Assembly (NCBI RefSeq): GCF_008710095.1
Contig: NZ_VYKJ01000021.1
Span: forward strand, 3,296-67,295
Direction: 5' to 3'
Length of the DNA: 64,000 nt
Source of the DNA: Affinibrenneria salicis
GTDB taxonomy: Bacteria > Pseudomonadota > Gammaproteobacteria > Enterobacterales > Enterobacteriaceae
The position numbers and the translations under genes are program-made. The notes beneath the pieces are model-generated. The model searched no databases and was not told where the DNA came from. It was given only the letters and a program-made list of their open reading frames with translations. Below are positions 55,288-64,000 of this stretch, one piece after another (within the stretch, counting starts at the first letter, position 1; each line of letters opens with the position of its first letter).

Positions 55288-57275
55288 ATGTCAGGTGAAT
55301 TGGTATCCTGGTCTTTGTCCCGTACGCCTTCTGCGAAAAAAAAAACAAACTTTCCACGCGCGCGCTGGTATTAATTAGCACTATCGGCGCCATCGCATTA
55401 GGTTTCATTATCACGGTCGGTATCCTCCTGCGGCAATCCAGCCACCAGCAAGAACTCGTCGCTCAGCAATATCTCTCTCAGATGACCTATGCCAATATCT
55501 CGCTGATACAGAATCGGTTAGATAACGCCATATCCGCCGCCCACGGTTTGATTCAGGGCGTACAGGCTCTGCAGGAAACCGGTAATCCGGACCGCGGCGT
55601 TGCCGAGGCCATGTTAAAAAATACATTGCGCCATCATCCTGAATTGCTCTCTATGTCGCTGGCCTGGGAGCCTGACGCTTTCGACGGCAAGGACCAGCAG
55701 TACGCCGCCTTGCCCGACCAGGACCCCAAAGGGCGTTTTGTTCGCTATGTCGATCGCGATCCCGCCGGCAATATTGCGCTGCATAACCTGACGGACTACG
55801 AAACGCCCGGCAGCGGCGACTACTACCTGCTGCCGCGCAAACTGCAAAAAGAGGTGGTGCTGGATCCCTACAGCTACGCCTATAACGGCGTAGAAACGTT
55901 ACTGACCTCCATCGCCGTTCCCATCATGGTCAACGGCAAGTTTTATGGCTCCGTCTCCGTGGACTTCTCGCTTGAGAAACTGCAGCAGTTTGTCGACGGC
56001 ATCCGCTCTTATCCCGGCGCCTACGCACAGCTGTTTTCCCACACCGGCGTGTTTATCGCTCATCCGGATAAAAGCCGCATCGGTCAGCGCTCTAAAAGCA
56101 GTCAGGCGCTGCTGGCCGGCGTCGCGAACGGTAACATCAACATTCAGCAACGCTACAGCGACACGCTGAACGCCGATGTTTTCAATATTAATGCGCCGGT
56201 CGCTATCGGCAATACCGGCACGCCCTGGGTGCTGGGGTTGGCGATCCCGGTTCATGAGGTGATGGCGCAGGCCGTGCGGCAGCGCAATATCGCCATCCTG
56301 CTGACGCTATTGAGCATCGTTGTGGTGTCCGGCGTGGTAGGCATTATCTTCACCCGCAAGGTGTTACGCACCGTGGGCGGCGAACCGTCCGATGCGGCCG
56401 ACATCGCCCTGGCGGTGGCGCAGGGCGATCTTACTTACGCCATTCCCGTCGAAGCTAAAGATCAGCACAGTATTTTCTATGCGCTGTCCGTGATGCAGCA
56501 ACAGCTGAAGGCGATTGCGGAACGGCTTATCGATACCAGCGAACAGGTCAACCGCGGCGCCGGCGAGATCGCGCAGGGCAACGCCGATCTGGCGTCGCGC
56601 ACCGATCAGCAGGCCGCCGCGCTGGAGGAAACCGCCGCCAGCATGGAACAGATCACCGCAACGGTGAAGCAGAATGCCGATAATGCGCGCAACGCGACCC
56701 GGCTCTCCAATAACGCCGCGCAGATCGCCCAGCGCGGCGACACTATTTCCCGTCAGGTCATCGGAATTATGGGCGAGATCGATGAGAACTCGCAAAAAAT
56801 CGGCGAGATTATCAATATCATCGATAGCATCGCTTTTCAGACCAACATTCTGGCGCTCAACGCGGCGGTGGAAGCGGCGCGCGCCGGCGAACAGGGGCGC
56901 GGTTTTGCCGTGGTGGCCGGCGAAGTGCGCAATCTGGCGCAGCGCAGCGCCAACGCCGCGAAGGATATCAGCGCGATGATCGGCGAGTCGGCGTCGCGCG
57001 TCGGACGCGGCGTCGAGCTGGTGGAGAGTTCCGGTAAGACCATGCAGGAGATGCTGACGGCGGTCACCTCGGTGAAAGATATGATGGAAGAGATCGTTTC
57101 CGCTTCGGAAGAGCAGTCGCGCGGCATCAGTCAGGTCACTCAGGCGGTCCATGAAATGGATGGCGTCACGCAGCAAAACGCCACCCTGGTGCAGCACGCG
57201 ACCCGTTCGGTAACCTCGCTGGAGCAACAGGTCAGAGAGCTGGAGCAAACCGTGATGGTGTTCCGCCTCTCCTGA
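55288..57275 (+). pseudogene. Methyl-accepting chemotaxis protein, frameshift in A10 tract
   Basis: A start at 55288 (GGGAG eight bases upstream) reads [19 protein letters not shown] into ten A residues (55336-55345), then stops at a TAA. One added A would join it to [20 protein letters not shown], the first membrane helix. The frame then continues through a dCache-type sensor ([18 protein letters not shown] onward), a second helix near 56300, HAMP and an MCP signalling domain ([20 protein letters not shown]). The repaired protein would be 662 residues. It lacks a C-terminal NWETF-type pentapeptide. It may be a null allele, a phase-variable gene, expressed by slippage at A10, or a sequencing error. 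Confidence 0.82.
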
Positions 57276-57365
57276 TGCGCGCCGCGCTTCGGCGCCGCCG
57301 CGTCGCGTTATCCGGCGCGCTGATCGGCATCCCGTGCGGGAGACTGGCCAGCGCGCGGCGAAGGC

Positions 57366-58214
57366 TCAGCGTTCGGTCAGCAGATAGCGCGCGTGGAAGC
57401 GCAGATGGTCCTCAATAAAGCTGGCGATAAAAAAATAGCTGTGGTCATAGCCGGACTGGGTGCGCAGGGTTAGCGGCCAGTCGTGCTGTCGCGCCAGCTG
57501 TTCCAGCCGATCGGGCTGCAGCTGATCGGCCAGGAACTGATCGACGTCGCCCTGATCGACCAGAATCGGCAGACGCGCTTCGCAGTGCGCCAGCAAATAG
57601 CAACTGTCGTAAGGCTGCCAGCGGCGTTCATCCTCTCCCAGATAGGCGCTGAACGCCTTTCGCCCCCACGGCACCCGGCTGGGATTGACGATGGGCGCGA
57701 AGGCCGATACGGACTGATAACGCTGCGGATTGCGCAGCGCGATAACCAGCGCGCCGTGGCCGCCCATTGAGTGGCCGCTGATGGACTGACGTTCGCTGAC
57801 GTTGAAGTGTTGTTTAATCAACGTCGGCAGTTCGTGACTGACATAGTCATACATGCGGTAATGCGCATCCCACGGCGGCTGGCTGGCGTTAAGGTAAAAA
57901 CCGGCGCCCTGGCCCAGATCGTAACCCTCATCGTCGGCCACTCCGTCGCCGCGCGGGCTGGTGTCCGGCATAACCAGCACGATGCCCAGTTCGGCGGCTA
58001 CCCGTTGCGCGCCTGCCTTGGTGGTAAAGTTTTCATCGTTACAGGTCAGGCCCGACAGCCAGTACAATACCGGCGGAGGCGCGTCGTTGTGCAGCGGCGG
58101 CAGATAGAGACTGAACGTCATGGCGCAGTTCAGGCTGTCGGACGCGTGCCGGTAGCGCTGTTGCCAGCCGCCGAACAGACGATGTTCTTCAAGCAGTTCC
58201 AGTGCGGTATTCAT
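57366..58214 (-). CDS. frmB: S-formylglutathione hydrolase
   Basis: The 282-residue alpha/beta-hydrolase splits S-formylglutathione into formate and glutathione. [14 protein letters not shown], the nucleophile in [11 protein letters not shown], the aspartate in [10 protein letters not shown] and the histidine in GYDHSYFFI form the esterase D triad and oxyanion set. The ATG at 58214 follows AGGAGG. It is 22 bp downstream of the dehydrogenase and completes formaldehyde detoxification. It may equally be the yeiG orthologue, which lies near cirA in E. coli. Confidence 0.95.
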   Translation of the reverse strand: MNTALELLEEHRLFGGWQQRYRHASDSLNCAMTFSLYLPPLHNDAPPPVLYWLSGLTCNDENFTTKAGAQRVAAELGIVLVMPDTSPRGDGVADDEGYDLGQGAGFYLNASQPPWDAHYRMYDYVSHELPTLIKQHFNVSERQSISGHSMGGHGALVIALRNPQRYQSVSAFAPIVNPSRVPWGRKAFSAYLGEDERRWQPYDSCYLLAHCEARLPILVDQGDVDQFLADQLQPDRLEQLARQHDWPLTLRTQSGYDHSYFFIASFIEDHLRFHARYLLTER

Positions 58215-58236
58215 CCCGTGTCTGCCTCCTGTCCGG

Positions 58237-59388
<1,152 letters not shown>

Positions 59389-59426
59389 TTAATGTATTAA
59401 TAATGATAATAATATGTTTCATTTGG

Positions 59427-60293
59427 CTAGCGGTCGTTGTGCTCGATAATCAGTTTTTTTAGCGCTTCGATATTGGGTCCGAATGCGTCTCTACGCCAGA
59501 TCAGCCAGGTCGGGGCGTCGGCAATCGGCTCCGGCAGCGCGTGGAGCCGGACCTGCTCTCTGCCGGGCAGCCGCGCCAGCACCGCATGCGGCAGCAGCGC
59601 CAGTCCGGCGCCGCCGGCGACGCCGGCCAGCATGGCGTGCCAGGAGTGGACCTCGTTAATGGCGCCCGGCGGCACGCCATCCTGCCGAAACCAGGTCTCC
59701 AGCCGCTGGCGGCAGGTACAGCCGGGAGGAAAGGTGAACAGCGGCTCGCCGGCGGCATCGCGCGCCGTCAGCACCGGCGCGTGTTGTCGCGCGGAGATCA
59801 GGACCAGCCGGTCGCTGAACGACATGCAGCCGTGCAGCGGGCCGCTGGCCAGCGGGCCATCGACCAGCGCGCAGGCCAGCGTGCCGGCGCGCACGCGATC
59901 AATCATGTCGCAGGATGTGCCGACGCTGAGCGCCAGCGCGACCTGAGGATGACGCTGATGAAACGCGGCCAGCAGTTCGGGCAGGCGCGTCGCCGCAGCG
60001 CTTTCCGTCGCGCCCAACGCGAAGTGGCCGCCGGGTTCGCCGCTGCGCGTCATGTCCATGGCCTCTTCGCTCAGCGCCAGAATACGCTGCGCGTAACATA
60101 AGAAATTGTGTCCGACCGGCGACAGACGCAGGCGCTGTTTTTCTCGAATAAAGAGGCTGACGCCAAGCTCCTGCTCCAGCTGGCGCAGCCGGGTCGTAAG
60201 GTTGGAGGGTACGCGCTGCAGGTGCTCAGCCGCGCGCGCGACCGAGCCGGTTTCGGCGACCAGGCAAAGCATGCGTAACTGAGTTAAATCCAT
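59427..60293 (-). CDS. LysR-family regulator (PtrR/YneJ-like)
   Basis: This 288-residue LysR protein (MDLTQLRMLCLVAETGSVARAAEHLQRV, winged helix residues 1-60; VPSNLTTRLRQLEQELGVSLF recognition region) resembles the YneJ/PtrR branch. It is divergent from an MFS exporter gene with 142 bp between them, and upstream of frmA on the same strand. The MFS gene is the expected target; control of frmAB is possible. Effector unknown. Confidence 0.88.
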   Translation of the reverse strand: MDLTQLRMLCLVAETGSVARAAEHLQRVPSNLTTRLRQLEQELGVSLFIREKQRLRLSPVGHNFLCYAQRILALSEEAMDMTRSGEPGGHFALGATESAAATRLPELLAAFHQRHPQVALALSVGTSCDMIDRVRAGTLACALVDGPLASGPLHGCMSFSDRLVLISARQHAPVLTARDAAGEPLFTFPPGCTCRQRLETWFRQDGVPPGAINEVHSWHAMLAGVAGGAGLALLPHAVLARLPGREQVRLHALPEPIADAPTWLIWRRDAFGPNIEALKKLIIEHNDR

Positions 60294-60435
60294 AGTTTTC
60301 TCTTTCTGTCACTAATCTGTTAAATGTTGTTCTTTTTTTGTGAGTGTAGTGATAACGCGGGCGATGAGCAATGGGGATTTTGCCCGCCGTCCGCCTTGAT
60401 GCCGCCGTGCGGCAGCGATCCGTCAGGAGAAAGGA

Positions 60436-61587
60436 ATGAGCGTAACGCCGTCTGATTCAGTCAGGGCGCCGGCGATTGCCGTTACCGGGTTTGTGGTGCT
60501 GGTGGTGGCGATGGGCATTGGCCGTTTTGCTTTTACCCCGCAGCTGCCGTTAATGATCGCCGAACATCAACTGACGTTGACCAGCGCCGGTCTGGTCGCG
60601 TCGATGAACTATCTGGGTTATCTGCTCGGCGCGTGGGATGCGATGCGCGCGCGCCGTTTCGTGGTGCTGCGCCTGTGGGCCAGCCTGGCGGGCGCTATCG
60701 TGCTGACGCTGCTGTCGGCCGCGCTGGAAGGGCCCTGGTGGCATGGTTTGCTGCGCTTCGCGCTGGGCTGGACCAGCGCCTGGTCACTGGTGCTGATCGC
60801 CGCCTGGAGCAGCGAACGGCTGGCGCACTGCGGCCGTCCGGCGCTGGGCGCCGCGGTATTCGCCGGGCCGGGCGCCGGTATTGCGATCAGCGGGCTACTG
60901 GCGCCGGCGCTGTCCGCACTGGCGTTCAGCGCCGCTCAGGCGTGGCTGGTCTATGGCGCGTTGGCGCTGGCGCTCACGTTGCTGGTCTGTCGCTACCTGC
61001 CGCGCGGCCAGGCGCATGCGGCGAGCGACTCGCCGTCGCCGCCGCTGCATCTGTCTCCCGCGATGAAACGATTAGTCATCTCCTATAGTCTGGCCGGCTT
61101 TGGCTACATTTTGCCGGCTACCTTTCTGTCGCAAATGGCCGCCGCACGCTTCCCGGCCAGTCTGCTGGCGCAGTTTGTCTGGCCGGTGTTCGGCGCGGCG
61201 TCGGTACTGGGCATCCTGTTAGGCATTGTCACGCGGCATTATCTGAGCGCCTCGCATCGCCTGGCCTTAACGCTATGGGGGCAGGCCGCCGGCGTGCTGG
61301 CCGCGCTGTTGTTGCCGGGCATCGGCGGTCTGGCGCTGGGCGCGCTGCTTATTGGCGGCGGATTTCTCAATGTGGTGCAGCTGGCCCTGCAGTGCGGACG
61401 CGAGTTGGCCGCGCAGCATGGCCGCTATATGGCCGGGCTATTGACCACCGGTTACGCCATTGGTCAACTGGCCGGGCCGCTATTATCGGCTATTTCCAGT
61501 TGGCTAACCCGGCAACTGGAGCCTGCGCTGTATGTCGCTTTTCTGTGCTTAATCCTGGCGGGGCTATTCGTCTGGCCACGCAAATAA
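60436..61587 (+). CDS. YbfB/YjiJ family MFS transporter
   Basis: The 383-residue protein has 12 hydrophobic segments and the family start GFVVLVVAMGIGRFAFTPQLPLM, followed by ASMNYLGYLLGAWDA and SAWSLVLIAAWSSERL. YbfB/YjiJ transporters are uncharacterised exporters often paired with a divergent LysR regulator, as here. AGGAG lies seven bases before the ATG. Confidence 0.9.
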   Translation: MSVTPSDSVRAPAIAVTGFVVLVVAMGIGRFAFTPQLPLMIAEHQLTLTSAGLVASMNYLGYLLGAWDAMRARRFVVLRLWASLAGAIVLTLLSAALEGPWWHGLLRFALGWTSAWSLVLIAAWSSERLAHCGRPALGAAVFAGPGAGIAISGLLAPALSALAFSAAQAWLVYGALALALTLLVCRYLPRGQAHAASDSPSPPLHLSPAMKRLVISYSLAGFGYILPATFLSQMAAARFPASLLAQFVWPVFGAASVLGILLGIVTRHYLSASHRLALTLWGQAAGVLAALLLPGIGGLALGALLIGGGFLNVVQLALQCGRELAAQHGRYMAGLLTTGYAIGQLAGPLLSAISSWLTRQLEPALYVAFLCLILAGLFVWPRK

Positions 61588-61791
61588 TAGGCCATTGCTG
61601 ATCTTTCCGGCTGCGCGCGGGGCGATTCGCGTTGGCAGGCGCACTCTCTTATCTTTGACCGTCTCGTCGGTGATATGACCGATGGTGATTAATAGTGCGC
61701 TAAATATTAAATCTATTTTATTTAACTGAATTAAATGGTTTTTATTTATCACTATCGGTTAAAAGGTATTTAAGCTGATATATTCATTCAT

Positions 61792-61823
61792 TGATAGCTA
61801 TAAGCTATCATTTTTATTTTTTT
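61792..61823 (+). terminator. Terminator about 200 bp after the MFS gene
   Basis: TGATAGCT (61792-61799) pairs with AGCTATCA (61803-61810) across a three-base loop, followed by TTTTTATTTTTTT. It is strong but well past the MFS stop, in an A+T-rich zone without genes. Confidence 0.75.
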
Positions 61824-61847
61824 GATCGGAAAATATGATCAAATCAG

Positions 61848-61874
61848 TAAAGATTTACGCCAGATTGCCGATAT
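61848..61874 (+). promoter_or_regulatory. Sigma-28 (FliA) promoter of the second chemoreceptor
   Basis: TAAAGATT (61848-61855), 11 bases, then GCCGATAT (61867-61874) is a very close match to the class 3 flagellar promoter. It lies about 190 bp upstream of the GTG start at 62062. Confidence 0.85.
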
Positions 61875-62061
61875 AACCGGTGGCTCACGATCTATTTTCA
61901 TCGTTATCGTCGTTTCGCTGAGTGCCATACATCGCCAGCGGCGCAGTTTCATGGCCGATCTGGATGAGGGGAAGAAATGAGAGAAATAAAAATCGCGCCG
62001 AGATAATTTCTGTACCGCAAAGGCGGGTCTGCATAATCACTCTATCAACAGGGAATCTATT

Positions 62062-63723
62062 GTGAACTTCTTAAAAAACATTACTATCAGGGCTATGTTG
62101 CTGATTATACTAGGTATATTCCTTGTTCTCTGGGGCGGAGTATCCTGGTTTACCTTATCGTCGCTCAACCATATGACCTTTTTATTGAGTCAGAGCGAGG
62201 CGCAGAAGGAGAGCGTCCAGTCAACCGGGCTGGCCAGCGATCAATATCTGCGCACGACGTTGCGTCTGGTGCGCGTGGTCGAGTCGCTGCAGGCCGGCGA
62301 TCAGGCCGCGGCTGAAAAAGATCTCGGCGCGGCGGCGGATTCGCTGGCGAAAACCAAAGCGGCGCTGGAGGCATTTAAGTCCAACCAGGACGCGGTCGGC
62401 CGCAATCCGGCGGCGGATAATCTGGTCAGCGTCTGGACGCAGATGCTCAACGATGGTTTAACGCCAATGTTTAATCTTGTTAAAGAAAACCGCATCAGCG
62501 AATACCGGACCTTCAATAAAAATCACTATCTGCCGCTTAGCCAGGCCTTTTCCGCCGCGGCGGAAAATTACTCTTCAACGCTGGAACACGATTATTCACA
62601 GCAGGTCTATTCGCTGGCGGACCGCTGTAAGCAGGTATTGATTGTCGCCATTCTGCTTGGGCTGCTGATGCTATTTCTGACTGACCGCTATCTGGTGAAT
62701 TACCTGGTGAAACCGTTGGATATGATTAAACGCTATTTTCATATTTTGGCGGACGGCCAGTTGAGTACTCCTTTGACGGAGTTTGGCCGTAACTGTGTCG
62801 GGCAACTGATCCCGTACCTGAAAGATATGCAGAAAAGCCTGATTGGCACGGTCTCTACCATTCGCAGCAGCACCGAATCCATTTATCGGGGTTCGAGCGA
62901 AATCAGCGCCGGCAATCACGATCTCTCGTCGCGAACCGAGCAGCAGGCGGCGGCACTGGAAGAAACCGCCGCCAGTATGGAGCAGCTCGCGGCGACGGTG
63001 AAGCAGAATGCGGATAATGTACACCAGGCGAGTAAACTGGCGCAGGATGCATCGGCGGCCGCGAAAAATGGCGGTCAGATTACCGGCGAAGTGGTCGACA
63101 CCATGGACAGTATCGCCACCAGCTCACGTAAGATCGCCGATATTACCAGCGTAATTAACGGAATCGCTTTCCAGACCAATATTCTGGCGCTTAACGCGGC
63201 GGTTGAGGCGGCGCGGGCGGGCGAGCAGGGGCGCGGTTTCGCCGTGGTGGCGGGCGAGGTACGCAGCCTTGCGCAGCGCAGCGCACAGGCGGCAAAAGAA
63301 ATTGAAGGACTGATTGCCGAGTCGGTTGAACGGGTGAATACCGGTTCCAGTCAGGTCAGCCGGGCCGGCGATGCGATGAAGAGTATTATTACTTCCATCA
63401 CCCAGGTGAATGATCTGATGGGGGAAATCTCGTCCGCATCCGACGAGCAGAGCAAAGGGATCAGCCAGGTCGGACAGGCGGTGAATGAAATGGATGGCGT
63501 CACTCAGCAGAACGCGGCGCTGGTGCAGCAATCCGCGGCGGCGGCGGCCTTGCTGGAACAGCAGGCGCGTCAATTGACTGAGGCGGTCGCCGTCTTCCAG
63601 TTGCCGGGCGTTGCGCAGGCGTCAACCGCCGTCGCCCGCGCGGCAAATACGGGCAGGCCGGCGGCATTACTCAAGCCGGCGGCGGCCGAGTTGCCGAATA
63701 AGGATAACTGGGAAAAATTTTAG
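62062..63723 (+). CDS. Methyl-accepting chemotaxis protein, Tar/Tsr type
   Basis: The 553-residue receptor has TM1 (about 10-32), a four-helix-bundle periplasmic sensor (about 35-185), TM2 (about 188-208), HAMP, and the signalling domain with the conserved hairpin [20 protein letters not shown]. It ends NWEKF, close to the NWETF pentapeptide that tethers CheR and CheB. The start is GTG with GGGAATC upstream. A single GATCGG-bearing sigma-28 promoter region precedes it. The ligand is unknown. Confidence 0.93.
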   Translation: MNFLKNITIRAMLLIILGIFLVLWGGVSWFTLSSLNHMTFLLSQSEAQKESVQSTGLASDQYLRTTLRLVRVVESLQAGDQAAAEKDLGAAADSLAKTKAALEAFKSNQDAVGRNPAADNLVSVWTQMLNDGLTPMFNLVKENRISEYRTFNKNHYLPLSQAFSAAAENYSSTLEHDYSQQVYSLADRCKQVLIVAILLGLLMLFLTDRYLVNYLVKPLDMIKRYFHILADGQLSTPLTEFGRNCVGQLIPYLKDMQKSLIGTVSTIRSSTESIYRGSSEISAGNHDLSSRTEQQAAALEETAASMEQLAATVKQNADNVHQASKLAQDASAAAKNGGQITGEVVDTMDSIATSSRKIADITSVINGIAFQTNILALNAAVEAARAGEQGRGFAVVAGEVRSLAQRSAQAAKEIEGLIAESVERVNTGSSQVSRAGDAMKSIITSITQVNDLMGEISSASDEQSKGISQVGQAVNEMDGVTQQNAALVQQSAAAAALLEQQARQLTEAVAVFQLPGVAQASTAVARAANTGRPAALLKPAAAELPNKDNWEKF

Positions 63724-63756
63724 TCCCACGTTAACGCGGCTGACAGGCCTGCCGGA

Positions 63757-63783
63757 GCCGGACGTTTTTACGTCCGGCTTTTT
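63757..63783 (+). terminator. Terminator of the second chemoreceptor
   Basis: GCCGGACGT (63757-63765) and ACGTCCGGC (63770-63778) form a perfect 9-bp stem with a TTTT loop, followed by TTTTT. Confidence 0.9.
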
Positions 63784-63793
63784 GTCTATAGAA

Positions 63794-64000
63794 AACCCCC
63801 AGCTAGGCTGGGGGTTCCGTAAAGCTTTCAGCTATAAGTCGGTTATAAAAACCCCTTTCGATTTGTTAAAACCCCTTGCGGTCTGGCAACTGCAAAAGTT
63901 AAACAAAAATTGAAAGGGGGTCCCAATGGGGGACGAAAAGAGCTTAGCGCACACCCGATGGAACTGTAAATATCACATAGTATTTGCGCCGAAATACCGA
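63794..64000 (+). mobile_element. IS200-type insertion sequence, left end (cut by window)
   Basis: AACCCCCAGC-TAG-GCTGGGGGTT (63794-63816) is a perfect hairpin like the left-end hairpin of IS200. A leader follows in which CCCCTTTC (63852-63859) can pair with GAAAGGGG (63912-63919), hiding the Shine-Dalgarno of tnpA, a known feature of IS200 that keeps transposition low. The element continues past the window. Confidence 0.85.
63926..64000 (+). CDS. tnpA: IS200 transposase TnpA (partial)
   Basis: The 25 codons in the window, MGDEKSLAHTRWNCKYHIVF then APKYR, are the start of the IS200 Y1 transposase. In the family this single-domain HUH nuclease excises single-stranded DNA using a tyrosine and a HUH pair, both outside the window. 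The ATG follows AAAGGGGG, which the leader hairpin can mask. Confidence 0.93.
   Translation, partial: MGDEKSLAHTRWNCKYHIVFAPKYR

Overview
The window is chromosomal DNA from an enterobacterium (order Enterobacterales). The order tRNA-Pro, yejM, yejL, yejK, rplY, radD, rsuA, bcr, yejG, yejFEBA, mepS, lpxT, yeiR, yeiP, setB, fruBKA, nfo, yeiH, yeiE, lysP, cirA follows the Escherichia coli backbone closely. The high G+C, the accessory content and the absence of several E. coli blocks (psu/rih genes, rtn) suggest a Pectobacteriaceae-type relative such as Brenneria, Dickeya or Pectobacterium. That genus-level guess is inference; no marker gene settles it.

Bases 1-5500 hold scattered metabolic genes: a partial keto-acid aldolase, a small secreted four-cysteine protein, a LysR regulator divergent from an EamA exporter, a VOC protein, a nicotinamidase and an RcnB-like protein. 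Bases 5847-12640 form an organosulfur island. It has ssuD, ssuB and an ssuC with an amber stop at codon 15 on the minus strand. On the plus strand are a sulfonate-binding protein, a thiol dioxygenase of the 3-mercaptopropionate type and a four-domain rhodanese. Together they look like uptake and oxidation of small organosulfur compounds.

Bases 12750-15560 are an accessory patch: a CbrC-like protein, a DinI-like gene under a LexA box, an Ail/OmpX protein with a leader hairpin next to its Shine-Dalgarno, and nested IS256- and IS3-type remnants. It ends at tRNA-Pro(GGG). Bases 15713-39845 are conserved backbone covering envelope homeostasis (yejM, mepS, lpxT), peptide uptake (yejABEF), translation and repair (rplY, rsuA, radD, yeiP) and the Cra-controlled fructose operon fruBKA.

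A decayed IS200/IS605 transposase sits between fruA and nfo, where E. coli carries psu/rih genes. Then come nfo, yeiH/yeiE, lysP and a Fur-box cirA-type receptor. After cirA lie a hydroxyacid dehydrogenase, a ribose-type ABC pair without a local binding protein, hcxA, cbpA/cbpM and a KTSC protein. Two chemoreceptor genes each follow a sigma-28-like promoter; the first is frameshifted in an A10 tract. Between them are the formaldehyde detoxification pair frmA/frmB and a LysR/MFS pair. The right edge cuts an apparently intact IS200-type element.
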